A program made the position numbers and the translations under genes. The notes beneath the pieces are model-generated. The model worked only from the letters and a program-made list of their open reading frames with translations. It did not search any database and was not told where the DNA came from. This document shows positions 20,660 through 27,919 of a DNA stretch of 28,030 nucleotides, piece by piece; position 1 is the stretch's first letter, and each line of letters begins with the position of its first letter. This DNA is from a virus. The stretch lies in IMG/VR virus record IMGVR_UViG_3300042691_025327, positions 1 through 28,030 of that record, one strand, 5' to 3'.

Positions 20660-20795
20660 TTATGACATGATGATTGATGCAGTGGTAAATCAAATTTACT
20701 TGCTGTATAATCAAACAGATAGTTGGAATGAACAACTATCTAAGGAAACTGCCCATCGTATTCTTCAAATTATAGAAGAATACAAAAGTAAATAA
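20652..20795 (+). CDS. Small hypothetical protein, 47 aa
   Basis: Overlaps the previous gene by 8 bases. Reads MTNYDMMIDAVVNQIYLLYN, then helical LSKETAHRILQIIEEYKSK. Found by reading the gap; no function known. Confidence 0.6.
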   Translation: MTNYDMMIDAVVNQIYLLYNQTDSWNEQLSKETAHRILQIIEEYKSK

Positions 20796-20822
20796 ATTAT
20801 TAATGTAATTTGCAAAAAACAA

Positions 20823-21005
20823 ATGAAATGGATCTGTAAAGCAATGACCTCAGACACATATCTTGCTGCTGATGGTGGTTGGGTTCCTCTGCAATCCGAT
20901 GCAAAACTTTTCACAACAGAGGAAAAGGATGAACTCAATCAAACAAAATACAAAATCCTTGAAAGATTTTGGGATAATATGTGGATCCCTATGGGGGATG
21001 AATGA
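20823..21005 (+). CDS. Small hypothetical protein, 60 aa
   Basis: Trp-rich (KWICKAM, GGWVPLQS, RFWDNMWIPMGDE) with a central charged helix. ATG start 27 bases after the previous gene; ATGA-type overlap with the next. No family recognised. Confidence 0.65.
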   Translation: MKWICKAMTSDTYLAADGGWVPLQSDAKLFTTEEKDELNQTKYKILERFWDNMWIPMGDE

Positions 21006-21172
21006 AAGAAAACACTAAGTTTATTCTTGCCCTGATGCAGGTTGAAAACATTAGCAACCTTGTAAAGGATAATGAATATGAACAATTTTTCATTTCTCAT
21101 TTAATTCCAATTAAAGTTGAACTTGAAAGACAATTGACAAACCTGAACCATTCACTTAAAATCAAGGAGTAA
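21002..21172 (+). CDS. Small helical protein, 56 aa
   Basis: Coupled to the gene before by overlap (AATGA). Helical throughout: NTKFILALMQVENISNLVKD, then FISHLIPIKVELERQLTNLN. Found by reading between neighbours. No function known. Confidence 0.6.
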   Translation: MKENTKFILALMQVENISNLVKDNEYEQFFISHLIPIKVELERQLTNLNHSLKIKE

Positions 21173-21185
21173 TTTAAAACAAGAA

Positions 21186-21419
21186 ATGAAGTATCTCTAC
21201 ATTGTTGACTACTGGGTTCCTTTTCCTTCTTCCGAATACGGTGGTGTTGTAACCGTAATCGCTCAAGATGATAATGAGTGTCATGATCTTCTCTTGGATT
21301 GGCGAGATGAATATGAAAATACCCATGATTCTCGTATTATGGAGCGTGTAGTCAACGCTAACAAATTTGCTCTTCTTGATGAAGAGGAATCCCGAATTGT
21401 TGATTCTTTTACTACCTGA
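21186..21419 (+). CDS. Small acidic hypothetical protein, 77 aa
   Basis: Alpha/beta pattern: a strand at YLYIVDYWVPF, a second at GGVVTVIAQDD, then helix CHDLLLDWRDEYEN. A GGAG-containing ribosome site overlaps the end of the preceding gene. No family recognised. Confidence 0.68.
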   Translation: MKYLYIVDYWVPFPSSEYGGVVTVIAQDDNECHDLLLDWRDEYENTHDSRIMERVVNANKFALLDEEESRIVDSFTT

Positions 21420-21420
21420 T

Positions 21421-21618
21421 ATGGGACTTAATACTGAAATCATGCGCGAAGCATGTATTAATCACATCGAAGAGTTTTTTTGTAATCAAGTTCTTAATCA
21501 AATGGATCGGGGAAACCTTCTTAATGCCCAGTCTCTCCATGAAGAATTTGTTGTTAATGGTGAAGATGTTGCTAAGGAATGGATGTTTCTTAATGATCTG
21601 ACTGAGTATGAACTTTGA
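21421..21618 (+). CDS. Small hypothetical protein, 65 aa
   Basis: ATG 21421 is chosen because it lies just after the previous stop; an upstream start would overlap it deeply. Helical: NTEIMREACINHIEEFFCNQ, ending KEWMFLNDLTEYEL. Overlaps the next gene by 11 bases. Confidence 0.62.
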   Translation: MGLNTEIMREACINHIEEFFCNQVLNQMDRGNLLNAQSLHEEFVVNGEDVAKEWMFLNDLTEYEL

Positions 21619-21787
21619 GGAGGGTAAATTTGTAGAGTACAAGGGTTTTGTTGGTGAAATCTCTTTTGTAGATAGTAATTATCTATCAATTGCTAGACCA
21701 TCTGTAATTGGAAACCCTTGGCCAATAACTGTTGTTGTCCATCGTAGCGAATTTTATCTTATCAATGAAGTATCAAGTGATCTATAA
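21608..21787 (+). CDS. Small beta-rich protein, 59 aa
   Basis: Reads MNFEEGKFVEYKGFVGEISF, then NYLSIARPSV, ITVVVHRSEFYLINEV: short strands with a Gly turn like a small SH3-like barrel, of a kind I associate with cyanophage small proteins. It overlaps both neighbours. Found by reading the gap. Confidence 0.6.
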   Translation: MNFEEGKFVEYKGFVGEISFVDSNYLSIARPSVIGNPWPITVVVHRSEFYLINEVSSDL

Positions 21788-21923
21788 AGAACCTAAGTCT
21801 AAAAAAGGTTTCTATTATGAACAAAAAGCAACCTTTTTAGATATTAGTGATGCCATGTTTTGGCACGAACATATTAAAAAACAAGGTGCTATAGATATAG
21901 AAGTAATCCCTGTATTTTCATGA
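21765..21923 (+). CDS. Small hypothetical protein, 52 aa
   Basis: ATG 21765 lies inside the end of the previous gene. Reads MKYQVIYKEPKSKKGFYYEQ with FLDISDAMFWHEHIKKQGAI after it, a beta-hairpin plus helix. Ends in ATGA overlap with the next gene. Confidence 0.6.
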   Translation: MKYQVIYKEPKSKKGFYYEQKATFLDISDAMFWHEHIKKQGAIDIEVIPVFS

Positions 21924-22339
21924 CTGTACCATTAACAATGAAACCCTTTGATTATTATGATATTTCAAAGGTAGTTCAACCAGATATCAAAGATTACATG
22001 ACAACTTATGTTTATGATAAAGGTCAACTGTTAGCAACGATTACTCCAGGTACTACTATTGAACAGGTTTTGACTGATAATAACATAAAACTTTCTACTA
22101 CTGCAATAAAGCAGCAAATTTTGGATACTGAAAAGTATGAACTTGACATGAAAAATTATAAAGATCAAATTTCAACCATGGCAAAAGAACTTGGTTTTGA
22201 TTTGTTCAAAGAGTTCGGTGTTGAAGATAATCCAAAAAAAGATAGGTGCTATAGTCTTGCTTATAAATTTGGTGGTCAATATGGTCCTCAAGGAGTTTAT
22301 GATTGTTTTGAAAAGTTGGTGACTTTAATTAAAGATTGA
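21920..22339 (+). CDS. Hypothetical protein, 139 aa
   Basis: Begins with an extended region (PFDYYDISKVVQPDIKDYMT), then a small domain with VYDKGQLLATITPGTTIEQV, a polar helix, and an aromatic end with RCYSLAYKFGGQYGPQGVYD. No known motif. Coupled on both sides (ATGA before; TGATG into the oxygenase candidate after), so it may work with that enzyme. Confidence 0.72.
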   Translation: MTVPLTMKPFDYYDISKVVQPDIKDYMTTYVYDKGQLLATITPGTTIEQVLTDNNIKLSTTAIKQQILDTEKYELDMKNYKDQISTMAKELGFDLFKEFGVEDNPKKDRCYSLAYKFGGQYGPQGVYDCFEKLVTLIKD

Positions 22340-22863
22340 TGCATAAAATTAATGTAAGATCAGATAATACTGAAATCTTTATATTTAATCATCCCTGTCC
22401 AGAAGAACTTAATGTTCAACTGGAGAGGGACATTCGTATTTGTGGTGATCAACAAAATAAAAGCACTAATGTAAAAGCACTAATGACACATTGGGATATG
22501 TTCAATCATAGTGATGCATTTAATAATCTTCTTGATTGGATTACGGAATGTTTTGGGCAATGTGATTTACTATCTTTTAAGCGTCAGACAGAATATAAAT
22601 TAAATTCATTGTGGGGGATGATCTATAAAAAAGGTGAACATGCAAGACCTCATGATCATCTACCATCTTATTTCAGTTTTGTATATTTTGTTAAAGTTGA
22701 TGAGACATCATCACCACTTATATTTGAAGCAAGTAGTACCTACATTAAACCAGAACCTGGAAAGATTGTATTATTCCCATCACATTTAAAACACTATGTA
22801 CCAGAACAAACTAGTGATTGTGAGCGTATAACTATTGCAGGAAACATAATTGCGACAGAATAA
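22339..22863 (+). CDS. Putative 2OG/Fe(II) oxygenase (single-domain, cupin-like)
   Basis: ATG 22339 overlaps the upstream stop (TGATG); the TTG at 22336 is less likely. 174 residues. The core RPHDHLPSYFSFVYFVKV provides His105 and His107, followed by SPLIFEASSTYIKPEPGKIV and LFPSHLKHYVPEQ with distal His152, then Arg163. This matches the pattern of small putative 2OG-Fe(II) oxygenases found in cyanophages. The first ligand pair is H-x-H, not H-x-D. Substrate unknown. Confidence 0.82.
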   Translation: MHKINVRSDNTEIFIFNHPCPEELNVQLERDIRICGDQQNKSTNVKALMTHWDMFNHSDAFNNLLDWITECFGQCDLLSFKRQTEYKLNSLWGMIYKKGEHARPHDHLPSYFSFVYFVKVDETSSPLIFEASSTYIKPEPGKIVLFPSHLKHYVPEQTSDCERITIAGNIIATE

Positions 22864-22864
22864 T

Positions 22865-23038
22865 ATGGACAGTACTATTCAAACAGCAGGAACTTTTGAT
22901 GGGGAATATTATTCTCTTATCATTGGATTTAGAAAAAGTGATCATGCAATTACTTTAGATGGACTTTCTAAAGGTGACATGTTAGAATTAAAATCTTGTA
23001 TTGATTGTATGCTACTTGGGGAGGAAGATTGTGAGTAA
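22865..23038 (+). CDS. Small hypothetical protein, 57 aa
   Basis: ATG 22865 lies just after the previous stop. Reads MDSTIQTAGTFDGEYYSLII, then LDGLSKGDMLELKSCIDCML. The SKGDMLELKSCID pattern looks like a small phage helix domain. Overlaps the GTG start of the next gene by 8 bases. Confidence 0.62.
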   Translation: MDSTIQTAGTFDGEYYSLIIGFRKSDHAITLDGLSKGDMLELKSCIDCMLLGEEDCE

Positions 23039-23834
23039 TATATTGAAATATGGATTTATTGATACTTTAACTAAAGAAGAAGTTGAAAAGGTAAGTGGAC
23101 TAGTTGATTTGTTCCATGAATACTGGGTTCACCGTGGTTTCTATTGTCCAGAAACTGGATTTGCAGTCAATGTAGATACTCCAATAGATTTTTATACTAT
23201 TGGTGGAGTTACATATATTGATGGACTTGCTGGACTAGATGGGTATTATAATTATTCAAAAGCAGTCAATCCAACCTTAAAGGAGTACTTTGGTTGGTTA
23301 TACGATATTGTTTTTGATAAATTAGAAAAAGAAATAGGTCCATGTGAGTTAATTGATGAATTGGCACATCCTGGATTTCATATATTTGGTCATCAACCAG
23401 GACGACACACATATTCTCATACGATACAATATGTAACACGTCCTTTAGCAACAATTCATTATGATCTACAACAAAATAAACATTTAAAAATTTGGGAACA
23501 ATTTAAAGAATGTGATCTTGAAAATTGTTTGTCATTTACATTGTGCATTGAAATTCCTACTTCTGGTGGTGGATTGAATACTTGGTATGAACCATCTTTG
23601 AAACAGTATGAACCAAGAAATCCTTATACCCTTGAAGTAAGAAACATGGATTATGAGGATTTGGGGTCACCCACTGCAGTAGTTCAATATCAACAAGGAA
23701 AAATGTTTTATTTTATTGGGAAACTTTTACATCAGATGGCACCAGCAGCACAATCTTTGTCCAGTAAAGAACGTAGGATTACATTGCAAGGTCATGGTGT
23801 GAAATGTGATGGTGTGTGGAAAATATATTTTTAA
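23031..23834 (+). CDS. Putative 2OG/Fe(II)-oxygenase-fold protein (GTG start)
   Basis: GTG 23031 is favoured over earlier starts because GAGGAAG lies just before it, about 4 bases away. 267 residues. The C-terminal half has ATIHYDLQ (His143, Asp145), FTLCIEIPTSGGGLNTW, QQGKMFYFIGKLLHQMAP (distal His234) and RRITLQGHG (Arg249). This H-x-D...H...R order on beta strands is that of 2OG oxygenases. The unusually long insert between strands and the extra His cluster GHQPGRHTYSH (120-130) make this a divergent member. Follows another oxygenase candidate and precedes a glycosyltransferase, so sugar modification is an attractive guess. Confidence 0.78.
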   Translation: MSNILKYGFIDTLTKEEVEKVSGLVDLFHEYWVHRGFYCPETGFAVNVDTPIDFYTIGGVTYIDGLAGLDGYYNYSKAVNPTLKEYFGWLYDIVFDKLEKEIGPCELIDELAHPGFHIFGHQPGRHTYSHTIQYVTRPLATIHYDLQQNKHLKIWEQFKECDLENCLSFTLCIEIPTSGGGLNTWYEPSLKQYEPRNPYTLEVRNMDYEDLGSPTAVVQYQQGKMFYFIGKLLHQMAPAAQSLSSKERRITLQGHGVKCDGVWKIYF

Positions 23835-23837
23835 AAT

Positions 23838-24809
23838 ATGAACAAAAGTATAAGATTTATTGATAATTTTTATTACTATGATGATGGTGGATGGGGACAA
23901 AGAATTTATTCTTTAGAACAAGCGTATTATATTGGATATAAAATGAATTTTGAATATAATATACTTGTACAAACTCCTCATTGGCCAGAGTTACATTTTT
24001 TGGATATTCCAAAAGTAACTGGTATAGAATGTGATGATATTCAAGAGTTTATAAAAACATCAAATGGTGAAAAAGCATCATACTTGAACTCTGAATTGAT
24101 GAATGATGTCTTAATGAATGGTAAACATAATATTTTAAGACAAAGTAATCATTGGTATTTTGACGAGTGGATAGAAGAAACTAAAGATCTTGTAAAAGAA
24201 ACATTCTTCATTAAGAAAGTAAAGTTTAAAGATCCAAAAATTGAAGAATATCTAAAAAACAACTTTAAAGATGTAGTTGGGTTTCATTTAAGAAGAAAAT
24301 ACTGGGTAAAAGTTGAAGAAAAGGATCTTGAAACTTTACCAGAACATTTAAGAGAAAAATACTGGAAAGAAACCGAGAAGTATAGAGATACACCTGTTGA
24401 TCAATACTTGTTTATACCAGATCATCAATACTTTAAAGTTTTAGACAAAATCGTTGAGAGAAACAAAAAGCAAAAAATTTTTATCTCTTCTGATATTTCT
24501 CCTGAATTCTATGCTCATTATTATGAAAAATATGACATAATCACTTATGAAAATTTTAAAAAAGAATTTAAAGAATTATTGAGTGAAACTGTTGACAAAG
24601 AAGTTGTTAATCGCTATCCTGATACTATAAATGCTTTATTTGATGCATTTGCGTTATCTTATTGTAAACTAATAGTTAATTCTCCTTCATGCTTTTCAAT
24701 GTTTTCTTCTGATAGAAATGAAGTTCCAACTATTACAATAAAAAGAACTAATAAAAAATTTATAGTTTTTAATTATCCACATCACAAAGGTTTTTTACAT
24801 AATAATTGA
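23838..24809 (+). CDS. Fucosyltransferase-like glycosyltransferase, copy 3
   Basis: 323 residues. The N-terminal signature WGQRIYSLEQAYYIGYKMNF leads to HWPELHFLDIP. Then come VVGFHLRRKYW with HLRR (150-153), IFISSDIS with Asp219, and DAFALSYCKLIVNSPSCFSM. All three motifs typical of the NodZ/FUT8/O-fucosyltransferase fold are intact, and this is the most canonical of the three paralogues. It is shorter at the C-terminus than the other two. Located four bases after an oxygenase candidate, about 6 kb from its paralogues. Donor sugar not proven. Confidence 0.84.
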   Translation: MNKSIRFIDNFYYYDDGGWGQRIYSLEQAYYIGYKMNFEYNILVQTPHWPELHFLDIPKVTGIECDDIQEFIKTSNGEKASYLNSELMNDVLMNGKHNILRQSNHWYFDEWIEETKDLVKETFFIKKVKFKDPKIEEYLKNNFKDVVGFHLRRKYWVKVEEKDLETLPEHLREKYWKETEKYRDTPVDQYLFIPDHQYFKVLDKIVERNKKQKIFISSDISPEFYAHYYEKYDIITYENFKKEFKELLSETVDKEVVNRYPDTINALFDAFALSYCKLIVNSPSCFSMFSSDRNEVPTITIKRTNKKFIVFNYPHHKGFLHNN

Positions 24810-24810
24810 C

Positions 24811-25038
24811 ATGAAACAGAAGAATTTATGGCGTTGGTGGGCAAAGGCGATTGGTGAAAAGGCAAGTAAGTGTGACAAGGAAAGTGACACTGTTGCAGTT
24901 ATTAGAACAATTATATTTTTAACATACTTGATTACTAACTGTTTTATTGTTGCTGGGGTAGTACGGCATTGGAACGATGACAATAAAATCGAAATTTTTA
25001 TTGAAAATGTTCCAGTAAAAGAACAATCAATGATATGA
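24811..25038 (+). CDS. Small single-TM protein, 75 aa
   Basis: Starts one base after the glycosyltransferase stop. A basic, Trp-rich start (MKQKNLWRWWAKAIGEKASK) precedes a TM helix at about 31-50 (IRTIIFLTYLITNCFIVAGV) and a short polar tail. I recognise it as a common small membrane protein of T4-like cyanophages, role unknown. Overlaps the next gene by ATGA. Confidence 0.78.
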   Translation: MKQKNLWRWWAKAIGEKASKCDKESDTVAVIRTIIFLTYLITNCFIVAGVVRHWNDDNKIEIFIENVPVKEQSMI

Positions 25039-25277
25039 AAGTTAAACTAATACATCCATTAATTGGTCAATGTGTTATAGTTAATAATGTAATGTTTAGA
25101 AGGATATGGTCTGAATACAATGATATTATTTTGTGGGATAGATATGATGAAAAAAATGATGAATGGAAAAAAGTAAAAACTGATCATCAAAATAAATTAG
25201 AATTAATTTATAATAAAAGTATTGAAGATAATTTAGAAGTTGAAATCAATAAAATCATAGAGTTTTTAGAAAATTGA
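25035..25277 (+). CDS. Small hypothetical protein, 80 aa
   Basis: A beta-rich start (KVKLIHPLIGQCVIVNNVMF) with WDRYDEKNDEWKKVKT, then a helix (NLEVEINKIIEFLEN). Stop is followed by a hairpin. No family recognised. Confidence 0.65.
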   Translation: MKVKLIHPLIGQCVIVNNVMFRRIWSEYNDIILWDRYDEKNDEWKKVKTDHQNKLELIYNKSIEDNLEVEINKIIEFLEN

Positions 25278-25284
25278 GTGAGAA

Positions 25285-25308
25285 GTGGACGGATTTTAAA
25301 CTGTCCAC
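25285..25308 (+). terminator. Hairpin after the gene at 25035
   Basis: GTGGACGG pairs with CTGTCCAC (one G-T wobble) across an 8-base loop. No T-tract follows, so termination is uncertain. The right arm lies in AACTGTCCAC (25299-25308), which also occurs just before the terminator at 11585. Confidence 0.42.
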
Positions 25309-25336
25309 CACAGGATCTCATTGCTCCCACATGCCT

Positions 25337-25342
25337 TATACT
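25337..25342 (+). promoter_or_regulatory. -10 element TATACT
   Basis: Identical to the -10 at 17847 and 25 bases before the start at 25367. The -35 region (GATCTC at 17 bases) is weak. Same arrangement as the other hairpin-plus--10 junctions. Confidence 0.4.
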
Positions 25343-25366
25343 AATTAAGTAATCGGAAACAACCCA

Positions 25367-25555
25367 ATGATTTCCTTCCCATCACGAGCACATCACGTTG
25401 CCTCTTTGTATGATGCTTGCAAGTTGATTGTTGACACTTATTGCAACACCGATTTGCTTGATGTTTATGAAGATCATAAACTTGGTGATGCCTACCAACT
25501 ACAAGCAACATGTCGTGAAATCGTGAACCTGATTGCTGAGGGAGAAATCAAATGA
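25367..25555 (+). CDS. Small hypothetical protein, 62 aa
   Basis: First gene behind the promoter candidate. Helical: ISFPSRAHHVASLYDACKLI, then YQLQATCREIVNLIAEGEIK. ATGA overlap with the next gene. Clearly higher G+C than the gene upstream of the promoter. Confidence 0.68.
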   Translation: MISFPSRAHHVASLYDACKLIVDTYCNTDLLDVYEDHKLGDAYQLQATCREIVNLIAEGEIK

Positions 25556-25728
25556 AACCTTACCCTCTTGGACTTGACAATCCCTATGTAATCCGTGGTA
25601 TCATTGGATCATCTCGTTGGGGATTGTATGATCGTGAAACCTATCAAAAAATTGCAGAATTTCCAAATGAATACGCTGCATATGATGCTCGTCGTGCAAT
25701 TCTAAAATCTCAAGGTTATAATGCATGA
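25552..25728 (+). CDS. Small hypothetical protein, 58 aa
   Basis: Coupled by ATGA on both sides. Reads MKPYPLGLDNPYVIRGIIGS and later FPNEYAAYDARRAILKSQGY. Basic, compact, no family recognised. Found by reading between neighbours. Confidence 0.62.
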   Translation: MKPYPLGLDNPYVIRGIIGSSRWGLYDRETYQKIAEFPNEYAAYDARRAILKSQGYNA

Positions 25729-25865
25729 AAAAATATATTATAATTTCTTTAAGTGTAATTGTTGCATTGAATGCTTTTATCATTTATCGTGATAAACAAT
25801 TGTTTAAAGCATATGATGCATGTAATCAATCTATTAATCATCCAGATTGCCCATACAAAAAATGA
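25725..25865 (+). CDS. Small membrane-anchored protein, 46 aa
   Basis: A KKYIIISLSVIVALNAFIIY TM segment or signal anchor is followed by a polar tail with two Cys (YDACNQSINHPDCPYKK), possibly a disulfide outside the cytoplasm. ATGA overlap on both sides. Found by reading between neighbours. Confidence 0.62.
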   Translation: MKKYIIISLSVIVALNAFIIYRDKQLFKAYDACNQSINHPDCPYKK

Positions 25866-26452
25866 CTATTTCACAAGGACTAGTTGAAACTGAACACGAA
25901 GATCCTGGATTTGAGATTATTCATCTGTCATTCAGGAGACGAGAATCTTCCCACCTCTATGGTGGTCCCGTGTATTACTACATTGGCAACATCGTATTCC
26001 GTTTGACTAACGAGGATGCCAAAGGTCGCATGGAATATATCATGCAAGAGAACGAAAGAGTTCGTGTAGCACCAGACGAAGAACTTCATGACAAGTATTA
26101 TGATGGTCTTCACTTCAAGTTCAATACTGAAGAACGAGAAGAGGATGCTGTAGAAGATGAGGATGGACAGAAGTTCTATCCATTAGATATTATCAACAAA
26201 CATGGTATCAAAGATGAAGATGTATTCATCTGGGGATACCGTCGTAACATGGATCCTCTTCATGACTTCATTGAATACAATGAGAAGTTTGATTGTTACA
26301 GAATGCACGAATACTTCCAAGACACCCCAGTAGTTCGTGGTATAATCCAGTATCTCCAAGACATGAAAGATGGTAAACCTAATCCAAGTCGCACGGTCTA
26401 TCATGAGCAGTTCCTCGCAACGCTCACAAACCTCTGCTGGTGGTGGGATTGA
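25862..26452 (+). CDS. Hypothetical protein, 196 aa
   Basis: ATG 25862 is in an ATGA overlap; an upstream TTG is rejected. It has an N-terminal beta region (FEIIHLSFRRRESSHLYGGP, VYYYIGNIVFRL), an acidic middle (EEREEDAVEDEDGQKFYPL) and an aromatic C-terminus (ATLTNLCWWWD). No motif that gives a function. It is the longest gene of the last cassette. Confidence 0.78.
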   Translation: MTISQGLVETEHEDPGFEIIHLSFRRRESSHLYGGPVYYYIGNIVFRLTNEDAKGRMEYIMQENERVRVAPDEELHDKYYDGLHFKFNTEEREEDAVEDEDGQKFYPLDIINKHGIKDEDVFIWGYRRNMDPLHDFIEYNEKFDCYRMHEYFQDTPVVRGIIQYLQDMKDGKPNPSRTVYHEQFLATLTNLCWWWD

Positions 26453-26634
26453 TGAAACCTAAAATCCGTGTCATCTTAGAAATGGCAATCGAAGAAGGTG
26501 TGCGTCGTGGTTATGCTCGGGCACACAAACATGTTGAAAATCCTAATGAAGGGTCAATCATTGCTCACATTGAGGAGCATGTGATGTCTTCTATCTACGA
26601 ATACTTTACTTTTGATGAGGAAAATTATCAATGA
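26452..26634 (+). CDS. Small hypothetical protein, 60 aa
   Basis: ATG at 26452 overlaps the preceding stop (TGATG). Helical: IRVILEMAIEEGVRRGYARA, His-rich middle (HKHVENP, HIEEHV). ATGA overlap with the next gene. No family recognised. Confidence 0.65.
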   Translation: MKPKIRVILEMAIEEGVRRGYARAHKHVENPNEGSIIAHIEEHVMSSIYEYFTFDEENYQ

Positions 26635-26906
26635 GTTTTTCTAAGACTGTTTCTGTATTTGCTGCTCTCGCAAGTATTTTTGCTGCTGGTGCTGCTGGTT
26701 GGAAACTGGCAAATGAAAATCAACCACAACCAGTAGATCAACAGAAACAAGATGTTTCTGTTTTTGAGGAGAAAATCAATGAACTTGAAGAACAACTGAA
26801 AGAAGTTAAGGAGCAACCTAAACCTGAAACTGTAGTTGTTAAACAACCTGCTATTCTTCCTCCACTTCCTCCAGTTCCAGAACCTAAACCAGGAGAATTT
26901 GAATAA
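26631..26906 (+). CDS. Anchored coiled-coil and proline-rich protein, 91 aa
   Basis: Residues 5-22 (KTVSVFAALASIFAAGAA) form a signal anchor. Residues about 43-62 (SVFEEKINELEEQLKEVKEQ) are a heptad coiled coil. The rest is proline-rich (AILPPLPPVPEPKPGEFE). Anchor plus periplasmic coiled coil plus Pro-rich tail is an arrangement seen in inner-membrane spanins and TonB-like linkers. It lacks a TonB motif. Lysis or envelope role is a guess. Confidence 0.72.
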   Translation: MSFSKTVSVFAALASIFAAGAAGWKLANENQPQPVDQQKQDVSVFEEKINELEEQLKEVKEQPKPETVVVKQPAILPPLPPVPEPKPGEFE

Positions 26907-27112
26907 TGTCTCTGATTGATACTCTTGAATATTTTATTGATGATGTTGGGCAACATTTAGAAGATCTTGCATGGGAAATTAGTGAAGAAACCAACTATGA
27001 TGATGAAGGACACCAAGAACGAATGGATGACTTCTGTGAGCAGTATGATGAACACAAAGAACGATTAGAAGATCTTAAAACCATTAAATCTATTATTGAG
27101 GCACAACAATGA
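26906..27112 (+). CDS. Small acidic helical protein, 68 aa
   Basis: TAATG overlap with the gene before. Highly acidic helices (LIDTLEYFIDDVGQHLEDLA, DDFCEQYDEHKERLEDLK). No family recognised. ATGA overlap with the next. Confidence 0.66.
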   Translation: MSLIDTLEYFIDDVGQHLEDLAWEISEETNYDDEGHQERMDDFCEQYDEHKERLEDLKTIKSIIEAQQ

Positions 27113-27306
27113 CTTACGACCAACTCTACGAGCATATTACCTTTTATGTTTCTCAAAAACTTGATGATAAGCGTAAAGCATGTTTGATTCTAGGTGCATT
27201 TATGGAATTTAACCTTGATTGTCTTGATGAAGGTGTAGACCCTCGCACACTTGATTTGACTGGTTTTGTGAATGAAAAACTTGATGAATTGGAGGAAGTA
27301 AAATGA
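27109..27306 (+). CDS. Small helical protein, 65 aa
   Basis: Reads TYDQLYEHITFYVSQKLDDK, then ACLILGAFMEFNLDCLDEG and a helix FVNEKLDELEEVK. ATGA overlaps on both sides. No family recognised. Confidence 0.66.
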   Translation: MTYDQLYEHITFYVSQKLDDKRKACLILGAFMEFNLDCLDEGVDPRTLDLTGFVNEKLDELEEVK

Positions 27307-27692
27307 GCGGCGGGCACTTTGGAGATTGTGGTTACGATTACTATAAGGTAGCACAGTTTGCTGATGAGTTGGAAGTAGAGATTGAGAATAATGGTAAGGA
27401 AAAGAATGAAGATCGTACTTATGGTTATGAATGGTATCCTAATCACGAACCAGAAGTAATTGAGTATCTAAAGAAACAAATTCCTATTCTCAATAAGATG
27501 TCAGAAATTATGCGTCATATTGATTATCTGTATTCAGGTGATCTTGGTGATGATACTTTTATGGAACGGGTTAAAGAAACAGAAGCAAAGTATAATGACC
27601 CTATTCAGCAGATCTTAGATGATCCTGATGATAATTTGAATGAAAGGATCGCTGCTGCCCTTCAAGAAGCAATAGTAGAATATGACACTTGA
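27303..27692 (+). CDS. MSGGHF-type conserved hypothetical protein, 129 aa
   Basis: The opening MSGGHFGDCGYDYYKVAQFA and the HIDYLYSGDLGDDTFMERV segment match a hypothetical family found in phages and bacteria (often starting MSGGHFDY and carrying a WLLSGDDGEE-like motif). It is helical and acidic. No biochemical function is known to me. The downstream terminator begins 12 bases after the stop. Confidence 0.8.
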   Translation: MSGGHFGDCGYDYYKVAQFADELEVEIENNGKEKNEDRTYGYEWYPNHEPEVIEYLKKQIPILNKMSEIMRHIDYLYSGDLGDDTFMERVKETEAKYNDPIQQILDDPDDNLNERIAAALQEAIVEYDT

Positions 27693-27703
27693 ATAACTGG
27701 CAC

Positions 27704-27729
27704 AGGGCATCTCCACAGGTGCTCTTTTT
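27704..27729 (+). terminator. Rho-independent terminator
   Basis: AGGGCATCT pairs with AGGTGCTCT (two wobbles) around loop CCAC and is followed by a T-run. It lies 12 bases after the stop at 27692 and is the most typical terminator here along with 11585. Confidence 0.65.
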
Positions 27730-27733
27730 GCTG

Positions 27734-27739
27734 TATAAT
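27734..27739 (+). promoter_or_regulatory. Consensus -10 TATAAT directly after terminator
   Basis: Five bases after the terminator T-run and 22 bases before ATG 27761. The 17-base -35 position (CTCCAC) is poor. Same hairpin-then--10 arrangement as at the other cassette borders. Confidence 0.5.
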
Positions 27740-27760
27740 GACTTCAGTTCAAACAAAGGG

Positions 27761-27919
27761 ATGACCACCATCACTCAAGAGCACTGGAACACACTCTACA
27801 CCAAACTCTATGAGGCGTATGAAGAGTGCAGCAAAAACTATGATGAGACTTACCGACAAATGATCGGTCAAGTTCTGGATCACATGATCTACAACAAACC
27901 TTATCTGAACATTAAATGA
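27761..27919 (+). CDS. Small hypothetical protein, 52 aa
   Basis: ATG 27761 is chosen because the terminator and -10 lie upstream inside the longer open frame from 27689, which would read through both. Reads MTTITQEHWNTLYTKLYEAY with a C-terminal GQVLDHMIYNKPYLNIK. AAAGGG precedes the ATG. Overlaps the next gene by ATGA. Confidence 0.68.
   Translation: MTTITQEHWNTLYTKLYEAYEECSKNYDETYRQMIGQVLDHMIYNKPYLNIK

Noticed and set aside
20793-20822. AAATTA/TAATTT inverted repeat between small genes
   Set aside because: Six AT pairs only, no T-tract; unlikely to form a stable hairpin.
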